Origin: Gnetum montanum
Lineage: Eukaryota > Streptophyta > Gnetopsida > Gnetales > Gnetaceae
Length of the DNA stretch: 64,000 nt
Assembly (NCBI GenBank): GCA_015680685.1
Contig: MNCI01025299.1
Span: 280,444-344,443, forward strand
Direction of reading: 5' to 3'
The notes beneath the pieces are model-generated. The model saw nothing but the letters and a program-made list of their open reading frames with translations. It searched no databases and was not told the DNA's origin. Both the position numbers and the translations under genes were made by a program. This document shows positions 1 to 11,659 of the stretch, piece by piece (the first letter of the stretch is position 1; each line of letters opens with the position of its first letter).

Positions 1-1103
1 ACAGCAGACCCTGCAGGAAGTATACCAGCAATGCTCGACCGGTCACACGAAGCTGCTTTTGTGGAATTGTAGGGGATAGGGTACACCCTATAATAGAGAT
101 ACCCTACGACAGATTGTTAACACTGAGGATTATGACATTGTGTGCCTATAGGAAACCAAACTACAAGCAGCAGAGGCCTTCCACCTCCAATGGAAGGGAT
201 GGAAAGTGCTCTTGAGGCCCTGCGTGGGGTGGGTAAGAGACCTGGCCATCCTAGCATGTTTTGAAATTCTGTTGGTTGACTCATCGCAATGGGGCCTGAC
301 TGTCCACATCCCCTCCCTGGGCCTATGACTGACCAATTTCTATGAGGCCCAAGCATGGCAGCTGTGGTTGTTGGAGTTGGAGCAAGTAGCAGCACTAGTG
401 CCAAATCTCCGGGCATGGCTCACTATCGGGGATTTCAACTAGCAACTCCACTCTTGGGAAAGTCAGGTGCAGGCTGCTCATGCCCCCCAGAGCTCAGGAG
501 TTTCAAAACTTCTTGTCATCTTACTCGCTAATTGACCTGGAGATTGAGAATTGTCAATTCATGTGAAGCAATAGGCGAAAAGGAGTCGACCGCATCCTCT
601 AGAATTGATTAGGTTTGGATCAGCTTGGAGCTCCTATTGTGGTTGGATGCACAGGTCACAGGATAGGAGCAGGTCGCCTCGAATCACCAATCGCTCATTT
701 GCTATCTTGGACCTTCGAGGAGACGGGCTCCTCGATTGTTTCGTTTTGAGGCTACTTGGTTGCTCAAGCCCTGGTTACACCCTTTGGTCAAAGACATCTG
801 GGCAGACTACTGACCGAACCAGGGGGATCCTAGGAACTTTCTTCGGGAGGGGCTCTTGCGCCTGAAGTGGGCTATCAGATCCATGCCTGTGGAGGAAAAG
901 TTCTCATTCTGGATGGGCCGTACAAACCTTAAATCCAAGCTGGCCCAAGTGCAGCACTAGCAAGAGGCAAGGGAGGACTTGCATGACAAGGAGCAAAACA
1001 TTCTGATGCAGCTGTAGGCACTTGATCTAGAAGAGGAAACCTACTGGAAACAACAATCGTGGATCAAGTGGCTCAAGGTGGGGGACAGATAGACAAAATA
1101 TTG
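1..1103 (+). pseudogene. Decayed L1-type LINE fragment (end of ORF1, endonuclease, start of RT linker)
   Basis: This stretch aligns base by base with the LINE at 60463-61570 of the same window. It covers the last codons of ORF1, the APE-type endonuclease and the linker before the reverse transcriptase. The endonuclease start (WNCRG) and the QETKL-like segment can be traced through several frames, but stops and indels are frequent and many CG sites have become TG or CA, as expected of old methylated repeats. The left end runs off the window. Homology stops abruptly near 1103, inside ORF2, so the 3' part was lost or lies elsewhere. It cannot be functional. Confidence 0.85.
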
Positions 1104-1475
1104 ATCTAAAACACACATTCTCTAGTTCCATTTGGCATCACTAGCAATAAAACACATATTATGAGTTGTCATGTCTGTTTTTGTTTAAAGATTGTTCTAT
1201 GAAGATATGGAACAAAAAGTATAAAATTGAGCTACTGCAAAGAAGCATTGTCTCAATGAAGTAAACTCTAAAATACATTATGTCTCTGTTATAGTAAACT
1301 ATAAAATGTGATGCTCACTGACTATAGCTACTGTATCGTACAAAATGGCTAACAACCACATGCATGTTTGTTTACTAAGGATATTCCAGTGAAATATAAC
1401 TTGTTTTCTTAGGATTTGTGGCAACCTTTCTTTAGGTGACAGATTGGATGCTTAAGTTGATGGAAAATAAAATTG
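1104..1475. other. AT-rich sequence with no gene seen
   Basis: This is AT-rich DNA between the LINE fragment and the copia element. I see no exon of the minus-strand host gene here. It ends in AATTG (1471-1475), the left target-site duplication of the copia element. Confidence 0.6.
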
Positions 1476-1678
1476 TGACAAAATTGAGCAGAAAACAATG
1501 CTGCCCTCTTAGCTGATTTATAGTTAGTGATTGATTCATATTTTGCTGATTTTTAGGAATTAGTTGATTTGGAGAGATTTTCTCCTTGATTTTCTCTAAG
1601 TAATCTCTATATATATCTCCACTTGTAAACAAGAAGCAATCAAGAAAAAAGATCTCCCTTTCTTTTCAAATTTTTTCA
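1476..1678 (+). repeat. Copia 5' LTR
   Basis: This is a 203-bp LTR beginning TGACAAAATT and ending TTTTTTCA. By eye it differs from the 3' LTR at about 11 of 203 positions. It contains a TATATATA-type promoter stretch near 1608-1616. Confidence 0.93.
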
Positions 1679-1690
1679 TGGTATCGAAGC
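1679..1690 (+). other. Copia primer-binding site (initiator tRNA-Met type)
   Basis: TGGTATCGAAGC directly follows the LTR. The usual plant copia site is TGGTATCAGAGC, complementary to the 3' end of initiator tRNA-Met; two adjacent positions differ here. Confidence 0.85.
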
Positions 1691-1837
1691 TTTAGGTTTT
1701 GACCCTAGGAACATTTTTTTTTCATTTAGCCTTCATTGCTATATTTCTTCTCCTACTACAGCCTTTGTCGTTTCTAATTGGGTAACTCAACCCTTATTGC
1801 TACAATCCTCTTCTTCTCCTTGTTTTTCTTTACCAAA

Positions 1838-2935
1838 ATGTCCGAATCCAAGATCACTGTATACCCGATGGAAACCTCCACCACCCCACAACCTGGAGAC
1901 CTTTAGCAAATTAATACAGCCTATCGACTCAATGGAAAAAACTACTTGAAGTGGGCCTAGTTGGTGCAAACAATTCTGAAAGGCAAAGAAAAATCGGATC
2001 ACATCTTTGGCATGGGACCACAAGAGGACAATCCCAAGTTTGCAAATGGGATGAGGAGGATTCAATGATCATGGCATGGCTCTGGAATTCGATGTCACCT
2101 GAAATAAGTGACACATGCATGTTTCTTCCCATGACTTGAGATATCTGGAAAGCTGTGAGACAGACTTACTCCAAAGTGAAAGATGCTGCCCAAATTTATG
2201 AGTTGAAGATCAAGACAACTGCCACCAAACAAGAAAATTGGACTGCAACTGAGTATGCCAACCTTTCGAAGGGACTTCGGTAGGAGATGGACTACTACCA
2301 TGTTATTTAGATGAAATGTAGTGAGGATGCTGCAATTCTAAAAAATTTCATAGAAAAAGATCGAACCTATGATTTTTTGGCAGGTCTTAACAATGAGTTC
2401 AATCATGTTCAAGTCCAAGTCCTTGGCAAAGACGACCTCCCCCCTCTTAATGAGGTAATTGCTATTATATTGGTTGAAGAGAGCAAGTGTAATGTTATGT
2501 TAGTATCAAAACTAGTTATGCCTTGACAATGCTAACGAGTGGAGGAAGTTGTGGGCCAAGAAGGGAGCATCATAATGGAGAGAATGGGAAAGGAGAACTC
2601 AAACTCGGTGGTCGTGAAACTCATGAAAATAGGGACAACATGTGTTGTACTTTCTGCAAGAAACCAAGGCATACGAGGGAGATGTGCTTCAAGCTTCATG
2701 GAAAGCCACCAAGCAAGGAATGGGGAAATAAGGGGGGGAAGGCAAAAAATTCAAGGTCAAGCAAATCAAGCCTCATCTTCACAAGAAGAAAAGAAAAGGG
2801 AGTTTGACAAAGAAGAGATAGAGAAATTGAAGAATCTTCTAGCCACTCTTGAAAAATCTTCAGGTACTTGTTCATTGGTACATTCAGGTGAGCTTCCAGC
2901 TTCTCATTGTTTTAAGTGCCTCTGATCAGTGTTTT
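1838..2935 (+). pseudogene. Copia gag (broken)
   Basis: The likely start is ATG at 1838 (MSESKITV). A typical gag segment LNGKNYLKW follows near 1930. Later pieces are in other frames: 2311-2526 (gag core, LAGLNNEFN) and 2523-2807, which carries a CCHC zinc knuckle of form CX2CX4HX4C (CTFCKKPRHTREMC) used in RNA packaging. Several stops and at least two frameshifts break the gene. Confidence 0.8.
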
Positions 2936-2939
2936 AAAA

Positions 2940-5741
2940 GACTCCTAGATCATCGATTTAGGAGCCACAGATCACATGACACATGCATCTCATAATTTCA
3001 GTTCTTATTTCCCTTACCCCAGTAATCGAAAAATTACCACAGCAAATGGATCACCAACCACAATTGCCAATATAGGGAATGTTAAAATTGATCATGGTAT
3101 GATTCTTAAAGATGTTTTTCATGTTCCAAAATTATCAACAAATCTCATCTCCATAACCAAACTTTCTCAAGATCTAAATTGCAAAGTAACCTTCTTCCCA
3201 ACTTATTGTCTATTTCAGGATCAGGACTTGGGGGCAGGATGATTGGACTTGCTAAGGAGAAGGAAGGATTATACTATCTTGAAAAGATTGAAAAGACAAG
3301 TGCCAGTAAGTGGAATCAGCCTCTAACCCTCCTATTTGCAAGTCATTCAACAAATAAAGGCATGATTTGGATTCACCACTTTAGACTAGGACATCCTTCA
3401 TTCAAAATACTTGAAACCATGTTCCCTCATTTGTTTAATGGCCTAGAAAAGAAAATGTTTAATTGCAAAACTTGTGAACTTGCAAAGCACAAATGTGTAG
3501 CATTTCCCATCAATAATAAAAGAAGCCCGTTTCCATTTGATTTAATTCATAGTGATATTTGGGGACCATCTCCAATTTCAAATATTTCTGGGACATGATG
3601 GTTTGTTTCATTAATTGATGATTGCACAAGAGTCACTTGGATTTTCTTGATCAACTCCAAAATTGATGTCAGTGATGTCCTTCCAAATTTTCATTCCATG
3701 ATTAAAAATCAATTTGGAGTTAGTATCAAAAGGTTTCGTTTAGATAATGCCAAAGATTATTTTAACCAAATGCTGACTATGTTCTTTCAAAAGGAGGGAA
3801 TCATCCACGAGTCCTCTTGTGTCTATACCCCACAACAAAATGGAGTGGCAGAGAGAAAAAATGATCACCTTCTTTCTACAGCTCGGGCTTTATTGTTCCA
3901 AAAAAAATGTCCCAAAAAATTACTGGGGAGAAGTTGTCCTTACAGCTACACATATCATAAATAGATTACCAACTCAAGTGCTCCATTCAAAAAGTCTGAT
4001 AGAAGTGTTATCTCAGTTCTTTCTAGCACTCTGTACTACAAACCATCTTATCCCTAGGATATTTGGATATGTTTCATTTGTCCATATTCATAGTCAAAAT
4101 AGGGGAAAATCTGATCCAAGAGCCCTCAAAACGATCTTTGTTGGGTATTTTTCAGCCCAAAAGGGCTACAAATGCTATCATCCACCAACCAAAAATTCCT
4201 TGTTTCTGCAGATGTCACCTTTGTTGAAACTGAGTCATACTTCACACAACCTTATCTTCAGAGGGAGCAACCAGTAGTAAAAGATAAGACTTCTTTCTTC
4301 TTGACTTACTCATAACCGAGTCTTCCTATTCTTTGCTACCACAAACTGAGCCCAAGCCTCTTCCTCAAATTGCAGAACAAAATGATGAAGGTAACGAAAC
4401 CACTACTAACACATGTCCTCCTCAAGTGTACTCAAGAAGGAAACATCCAAACCCAGAACCAAGGCAAGTCCAAACATTGGGCTTGAGTGATGGAAATGAG
4501 GTAATACACCATAACCCATCTGATTCTCCTACTGAAAATTGGAAAAATGCTATGAATGTAGAAATGTAGGCCTTGGAGAAGAACAACACGTGGGAGATAG
4601 TGGACTTCCCAAAGGGGAAGAAACTAGTAGGATGCAAATGGGTATACACTATGAAATACAAAGTTGATGGTTCTCTGGAGAGGTACAAAGCAAGATTTGT
4701 AGCCAAGGGATATGCACAAACGTATGGGATAGACTATCAGGAGACATTTGCACCCGTGGCAAAGATGAATACGGTAAGAATCCTTTTGTCTCTGGCAGTT
4801 AATTGTGACTAGCCTTTAAAGCAATTTTATGTGAAAAATGCTTTCCTACACGGGGACTTAGAAGAGGAAATTTACATGGAGATTCCACCAGGCTATAATT
4901 AGAATATGACCTCAAACAAGGCATGCAAATTCAAGAAAGCATTGTACGGCTTAAAGCAATCACCTAGCACCTGGTTTGGAAGGTTCAATAATGTAATGAT
5001 TGGAATGGGCTACAAATAGAGTCAAGGAGACCATATGTTGTTTATTCGACACACTAACTTAGAGGGAGTCACTACCCTTATTGTGTATGTTGATGATATT
5101 GTACTAACAGGACATGATCATAGGGAGATAAAGAGATTGGGCAAGCACTTGGCAAAGGAGTTCAAGATAAAGGACTTGGGAAATTTGAAGTATTTCCTAG
5201 GTATAGAAGTGGCATGGTCAAAGCAGGGAATTTTCATGAGCCAACAAAAATGTACCCTAGATCTTCTAAGAGACATGGGGAAATTAGGTTGCAAACCATC
5301 AAGCACACCTATGGATCCCAATCATAAACTTGGAGAAGTAGAGGAAGATGTGGCCATCAATAAAGAAATGTATTAAAGATTGGTTGGTAGGCTTATTTAT
5401 CTATCCCATACATGACCTGATATAGCCTATGCAATGAGTGTGGTAAGCTTGTTCATGCACAATCCTAAGGAGGTTCACTTACAGGCAATCTATGGCATCC
5501 TGCACTATCTAAAAGGGTCTCCAGATAAAGGCATCTTATTCAAGAAAAGAGATAGACTCACACTAGAGGCTTATATAGATGTAGACTATGCAGGCTTAAT
5601 CACAAATAGGAGATCCACCACCGAGTATTGTATCTGTCAGAGGAAATCTAGTCACCTGGAGGAGCGAGAAGCAAAATGTAATAGCAAGATCCAATGCTGA
5701 ATCTGAATTTAGAGCAATGGCACAAGAAATATGCGAACTGG
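2940..5741 (+). pseudogene. Copia pol: protease, integrase, reverse transcriptase and first part of RNase H (broken)
   Basis: The protease motif near 2952 reads IIDLGATDHMTH; the Ser of the usual DSGAT is Leu, while the catalytic Asp is kept. A GAG-pre-integrase region (HFRLGHPSF, CKTCELAKH) is followed by the integrase core with all three acidic residues visible (HSDIWGP, RLDNAKDYF, NGVAERK). The reverse transcriptase begins near 4570 ([19 protein letters not shown]) and keeps YVDD at 5086-5097. RNase H starts near 5560 and, after a frameshift near 5670, reads SNAESEFRAMAQEICEL up to the gypsy insertion at 5741. It resumes in frame at 17295. Multiple stops (for example at 3597, 4567 and 4810) show it is dead. 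Confidence 0.9.
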
Positions 5742-6626
5742 TGATGAAGCATCTAGTCGACTGCATTGACTGGGCCACATCGACGAAGCCTTGTCAACGC
5801 AGCCACGTTGATCTGACCCCGTTGACGCATCTTTCCATGTGTTGATGTGGCCTCGTCAACGCAAAGTCCATTTTCCGCTATAAATATGTGTGCACCCACC
5901 ATATTTATGGCACCTTTTGTTCCAGTTGTAGTGAAGCTCTTACATTTTGTTTCCATAGGAGTTAGATTATTTTCCAAGTGCCCACAGAAGGAGTTCGAAG
6001 AGTGTCTGACTCTTTATTCGAGCGCTAATGTACCTGAGCCCATTGGCGTGAACGACAATAAAGATGAGCTTTTTGGACATTCCTTGCAGCATTTGAACTA
6101 GATTACTTAAGCATTAATATTTTAATACTTTAATAATTCTAATGCTTTTGTTTTCACTTTATAGTTACAGTACACTTCATAGTCCACGAGAACACATAAG
6201 CATGACCACCTCGAACATATGTCTGACACTTGGCAACCCAGTGATGCTTAATGTCTGGCAACCCAATAGTGATTAGGACATGCTCGAGATGTGCACAGAG
6301 GGTGGGACCAATTGCTTATGCTAGGGGTAGGCGAGCGATAAAGTAGTGGAATCTTAAATTATGTAGCCTTTCACTCCCTATATTAGAAGAATTAGATATT
6401 AAAGATAAAAGAAAACATATAAAAAAAATCATATGCCTCAATCTCACTTAACCATCGTTCTAGAATGACACAAGTGAGGTTGAGAGGACAACGACCGCTC
6501 TAGCTAGGATTTTGATGGTTAGAATTCTATGTGCGTAAGTGCTCGCAGTCTTCAGAATTCGACCGGGTCGCATGTGAATGTTTGTGATTCGTATGGTTGG
6601 GCATAGGGGTATCCCGCCGCTCATCA
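5742..6626 (+). repeat. Gypsy 5' LTR
   Basis: This is an 885-bp LTR. By eye it differs from the 3' LTR (883 bp) at roughly 85 positions, mostly transitions, with the densest differences in the first 170 bp. That U3 segment is rich in GTCAACG/CGTTGAC motifs. Confidence 0.93.
5879..5886 (+). promoter_or_regulatory. LTR TATA box
   Basis: TATAAATA lies about 135 bp into the LTR, just downstream of the cluster of TTGAC-type motifs. The 3' LTR has the same box at 16544-16551. Confidence 0.6.
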
Positions 6627-6627
6627 T

Positions 6628-6645
6628 TAACGTTGTTGCCAGGGA
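6628..6645 (+). other. Gypsy primer-binding site (tRNA-Asp type, decayed)
   Basis: The 18 bases starting one base after the LTR match the tRNA-Asp primer site used by many plant gypsy elements at 13 of 18 positions. All five mismatches are C-to-T or G-to-A changes, consistent with loss of methylated CG and CHG cytosines. Confidence 0.7.
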
Positions 6646-6828
6646 CTGTTAGTCTTACGTGCACTATCTAGCCTTAGCAAGATCATCACTCACTTCATTG
6701 GAACAAACCCATTATGTCGAAATCTACTCACGCTAGGCAACTTAGGTAAGAGTAAGGCACACCAAGTTATTTGATGTTTAACACTAGTATGTCTTCTTCT
6801 CACAGGTAAGACGGATCCAAACCCACAA

Positions 6829-8640
6829 GTGCCCCAGAAATGTCGGGTGGTATATACTCATCCAGATGAGTATATACCCAACTTCACCTTCATCATGCAT
6901 CAGGATGAGCAGATGCAATGGCAGGACATGGAGGGCAACATTACATTGCCCCATGATGGATCGGTTCCTAGAATGCTACTCCAAACTCTCACTAGATTGA
7001 GCATTCAGGACCAAGGTGTGGAGTACATTATGGAGGATCACGATTATCGAGACTATCATCCAAATGAGGCACAGCGTAAACGGGACTGACAATAGGCAAA
7101 ACGCCATGAACAAGTAAAAGGAAAACGGTCCAGTAACCCTTTGTTCCTGCAAGACCAACATGATGATGAGGAACCTGTTTCTCGTGGTTCCCAGTCTTCC
7201 AAATCTCCTCCCCCACGTCAGAACATATGATCCGTCGTACAAAGTAAAAGTTCAAGCAATCGGAAGTCCCAGGATGATGAAGGATCTCACAGAGGAGATC
7301 ATGGTGGAGGTGAAGATGGACGTGAAGATCAAGGTCGTCATCATGGAAGAGGACGTGATCGACACCGTGGGGGTGGCAATCCTCCCCCCTCTTCTCCTTC
7401 TTGTCTTTCCACCTTATCTTCATCAGGTTCTGACTTCGACCGCAACTGTCGTAGGAGAGATCGTGATGATGGTGATTGCAGAGACTGACATGATCGAGGA
7501 GGCCGACAAGGACGTCATGACCAAGGGCATGGGTAGTCACGGGAGGCTCACTGTCATGAAAGGAGAGGTAGCAGAGACCATCACAAACGCCATGACCATA
7601 ATCGAGACCATGACTTTGATGAACCACTGCTAGCCACTCGAAGCATGCTCAACATAGCAAAGGCAATTCAAATACCTACCAAGCACTTGAGAGATAACCG
7701 GATCAAGTGCCTTGATATGAACAACATCCCCATATTTGAAGGGGGATATAATTGTGATCTGCAGACTCACTTGCAAGCATTTCATGATGCCTGCACCCTG
7801 CAGAATATTGAAAATGAATGGCAGAAACTCAAGTTGTTCTCCTGAACACTCATCAAGGAAGCAGAAAGGTGGTACCGGTCTTTGGAGCCGGAATCAATCG
7901 AGCAATGGAGTACAATGCTGGAGCTCTTCAATGACATACCAAACTTACTCCAAAATGTCTAATCTGAGACAACAGATTCAGGGGTGGGAACAAGGTAGCC
8001 ACGAACCCTTGGATGCAGCCATGGGTAGATATTACTCGTTGTTGCACCAATGCCCTGGTCATGGCTACTCTCAGCGGGAACAACTCTACCATGTCATAGA
8101 TGGGCTTCGTTTTGAAACAAGTACCCCTGGCGTTTACACTCAAGGACAACTATCCGAGTTAAGGGCTCGTCAGCTTCAACGATTAATTGAGCAGGTAGCC
8201 AAGGAAGAGGGAGAACTAAGGAAGTGGGAAAGTGCAAAGGAATATAATCGGGACCTTTCCATCCGGAGGAGGGAAGTCCAATTCTGTGAAGATGAGGAGG
8301 AATCACCACTGGATGCAGCAATGAACAGGAAGACCTCGCCCATACAAAAATTTGCTTTTGAAATTTTGGCCAAGGTCGACAAGATGTGGGATTCTTTGGA
8401 TGAAAAATTCCAAAGTGTTCTAAAAATCGCAGAAGAATCCAAAAAACAGAGTAATGATCAAGATCAATGAAAGAGAAAAGAAGCTGAACATGCCTACCAC
8501 AAAGGTAAGGGCAAAGTTGTTACGGTAGAACAAGTTGCAGACTCTGACATCGAGGAAGACGATGGATGTGACATATGCTAGTATGAACATCCTAAGGGAT
8601 GTTGCCCCATGGTGTCACATTTGCAATAGTCTAGGGTGTA
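6829..8640 (+). pseudogene. Gypsy gag (broken)
   Basis: The coding sense is carried by several frames. A first piece, 6829-7089, follows the leader. From 7160 to 7630 the sense strand encodes an Arg/Asp/His-rich linker. The gag core (retrotrans_gag type) lies at 7645-7930, with FEGGYNCDLQTHLQAFHDAC and ERWYRSLEPESIEQW. The C-terminal part is at 7950-8470 (LRARQLQRLIEQ), then a Cys-containing segment near 8570-8610 (CDIC ... HPKGCCPM) that may be a degenerate zinc knuckle. Stops and frameshifts occur at about 7843 and 7960. Confidence 0.7.
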
Positions 8641-9262
8641 CGCTCTAAATTCTCGCTTAGCAAAAAGGCAAACACCCTGAAGATTGCCTTATCCCCAAGG
8701 CAATTCCAGGCAGTTCCACCAACAACAAAGATATTATCCAAGTGGAGCTCTGCCGCAACAATATGAGCATTACTAGTAATGGCAGCACCCACAGTCATGG
8801 GAGATGCCACCCCCAAGGCAGCAATACCCTTACCAACAATCGGATCCTTATGGGTACTACGTTCAGCAGCCAATCTCCCCACGGGACTCTTCTAGTCACG
8901 CGACCTTCCAAAATCATTACTATCCTCCAAAATACTTCTGGGCCCAATCTCCGTCACCTAGGGGGAAAAACCCACATCTGCACTATCCTCCACCACCTTC
9001 TTCTACCACACCTATCCATCAACCCTCAACTCAGCTACCTCCTGCTCCGCCCATGTAGGGAGAGATACCTCCACAAGCACAACAACGCAATGCCACAAGA
9101 GCCGTCAATTTACAATTGGCTTCTCAACCGAGCAGGTCAGAATCAAAACCATGAAAAAGTCCCTTTTTCTGGCTTAATAACCTAAACACACCCTCACACT
9201 CACTTGCGGCCAATGCCCCTGCATCCCCAACTACCTTTGACGCTCAATCCTTTGAGTGACCT
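8641..9262 (+). other. Gypsy gag-protease linker
   Basis: The sense strand is rich in Gln, Pro, His and Tyr codons (for example 8742-9058). This looks like the low-complexity linker between gag and protease. No clean reading frame survives. Confidence 0.45.
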
Positions 9263-9997
9263 TTGAACCAAATGCCTTCCAAAGTGCAAACCACCATGTT
9301 AACACATGTTGTGATAGACTGGATAAAGGCGGGCCATCTCCCTCGGAAGTTGGCTGATCCAGGAAACCCCCTCATATACCTTCAAGTAGTAGGAAACAAT
9401 ATATGCAAAGCTCTTTTGGATTCAAGGTTAGGTGTCAACCCAATTTCACATGATATGTACAAGACTTGGAACCTGCCCCCGTTGAAGAAAAGTAACATTT
9501 GGCTCGAGTTGGCAAACCAATCCATTACTATTTCCTTGGGATTGGTAGAAGTTATTGTGACCACCGTTTGTGGGTAGTCCTACCCTATTGATTTCCTGGT
9601 AATCCGTGTCGATAATTGCAAGGGGGACTTCCTGATTATAATGGGAAGAGCATGGCTTAGCACGGTGGATGCACGTTTGGGACTCCGAGATCTCTTCCTT
9701 GAAATTTTTAAGGAAAATCCTTTTAGAAAGATCGAGAAGAAGTGTGTTCCATGCATCGCGTACAATGACTCCGAGTGCAACTGTGTGCAGCAACTCTGGT
9801 CCATTAAGCGGGCATCCATTCAAGCATGCAGTTGGTGTGCCGCTGAATCACAAATTCAACGATGCCTGTACACAACAACCACTAACCAAGAAGGCACCCA
9901 ATGGCTGATCGCTAATTCTGATAGCAGCACCCTATGCATGGAATCCTTTGAGAACCTTGTATGTGCCTATATGGGGAGCATGGATGAACTGGAATAA
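9263..9997 (+). pseudogene. Gypsy aspartic protease region (broken)
   Basis: The segment 9380-9640 reads LLDSRLGVNPISHDMY, matching the D-[LS]-G-A-S flap region of gypsy proteases with Arg-Leu in place of the usual Gly-Ala neighbourhood. Further on, IIMGRAWLSTVDA corresponds to the ILGRPFL-type motif. A stop at 9577 and a frame change near 9600 divide it. The protease would have cut the Gag-Pol polyprotein inside the particle. Confidence 0.65.
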
Positions 9998-10120
9998 GTC
10001 CATCAACAACTTTCTACTACTAATGATGATAGTGATTGGAGAAAGCTGCAAATCCCTGAAAGCTTTAAACAGGAGCCCCTAGAACTAAAACCCTTACTGG
10101 CCAATCTGGAATATGCATTC

Positions 10121-11654
10121 TTGCAGAACGGTAAGTCAATTATAATCAATGCCACTCTTGCTCCAGAGCAAAAAAAGAAGCTGCTAAGGATGGTGAACAA
10201 GTGGTTGATTGCCTTCGCATGGTTATATTTTGAGTTGACAGGGATTGATCCTAGGGTATGCCAACATCAAATCTATATCGACCCTTCCATGAAGCCACAA
10301 CGACAGCCGCAAAGACGATTGAATCTCAAACTTAAACAGATCGTCAAGGATGAAATTGAGCAATTGCTGAAGGCGGAATTCATCTACCCCATTGCGGATA
10401 GCGAGTGGGTCAACCCACTCGTTATTGTGCCAAAAAAAGGTTAGCAAATGGAGAGTCTGTATCGATTTTCAATTATTAAATATGGCAACCTTTAAGGATC
10501 ATTTTCCACTTCCATTTGTGGACCAAGTGTTGGATACCATTTTGGGGCATTGTTACTACAACTTCCTAGATGGTTACAGTGGCTATAACCAAATCTAGAT
10601 TGCGCTAGAGGACTAGGCCAAGACAACGTTTTGTAGTCCCTAGAGGACTTTCGCATACAAGAAGATGCCCTTTGGCATGTGTAATGCGCTCGCAACCTTC
10701 CAACACCTTGTCCTCAGCATCTTCCAGCAGCAAATTGACAATGGTGTAGAAGTTTTTATGGATGACTTCTCCACTTATGGAGCAACATTCGAGCAAGCCT
10801 TGGACCGCTTTAAGCAGGTTTTGAAGCGATGTGTAGAAACTAACTTACAGCTCAACTGGCAAAAGAGCCACCTAATGGCCCAAGAAGGCATTGTTTTGGG
10901 GCATCAAGTTTCACAAGCAGGGATTGGAGTGGATCCTGAGAAAATCAAGGCTATCCAAGGAATTACCAGTTAGTCAAGAACTATAAGGGATGTTCGATCG
11001 TTCCTTGGACACATTAGTTACTACCGATGCTTCATCGAGAATTTCTCGAAGATCACCAAGCCATTTGTGGAGCTGACAAAGAAAGACGCTCCGTTTGTCC
11101 GGACTAGGGAATGTGAATTTGCATTCCAAACGCTGAAGCAAAAACTCGTAGAGACTCCACTTCTATGAGCACTCGATTGGTCCATACCATTTCACATCAT
11201 GACGGATGCGTCTAATTATGCATTGGGAGCCATGCTCACACAGTTGGATGACCAAAAATGTCCATATTACATCCACTGTGCAAGCTAAAGTATTGTGGGT
11301 GCTCAACTAAATTACACCACCACCGAAAAGGAATTAATGGCAATGGTGTTCACCTTCGAAAAGTTCCGACACTATGTGCTCGGATACAAGGTGTTTGTGC
11401 ATAAGGACCACAATGCCATCCGGTTCCTTATGAACAAACCAACAGTGAGCCCCCATGTCATACGGTGGCTCATGATCCTTCAAGAATTCGATCTTACTAT
11501 GGTAGACAAAAAGAGAACCAAGAATGTGGTTGCTAATCACTTGTCTCGATTACGATGGGACAACACAGAGGAGAGCCCACTCTTTGACCAGTTTCCAGAT
11601 GAGCTCCTCTTTGCTGGAGCAATTGCAAAGGAGGTGCCCACAGGATCAAATTAG
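10121..11654 (+). pseudogene. Gypsy reverse transcriptase and RNase H (broken)
   Basis: The reverse transcriptase runs from about 10250 (KAEFIYPIADSEWVNPLVIVPKKG) through WRVCIDFQLLNMATFKDHFP and YSGYNQI to the catalytic FMDDFS at about 10756-10773. After the thumb (RSFLGHISYYRCFIENFSKI) the RNase H begins with HIMTDASNYALGAML near 11190 and continues to NVVANHLSRL near 11555. Frame changes occur near 10440, 10600 and 10975, and in-frame stops such as those at 10598 and 11287 are visible. Spacing and motifs are normal for gypsy pol. Confidence 0.85.
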
Positions 11655-11659
11655 TTTGG

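Noticed and set aside
1432-1632. Minus-strand ORF in the copia LTR
   Set aside because: It crosses the LTR boundary and has no similarity to any element protein.
5847-6101. 84-codon ORF conserved in both gypsy LTRs (also 16512-16766)
   Set aside because: It begins upstream of the TATA box, so it would not be in the transcript from that promoter. Conservation is explained by the LTR duplication.
7028-7627. 199-codon minus-strand ORF rich in His and Asp
   Set aside because: It is the antisense shadow of the Arg/Asp/His-rich gag linker of the gypsy element and has no start context or family match.
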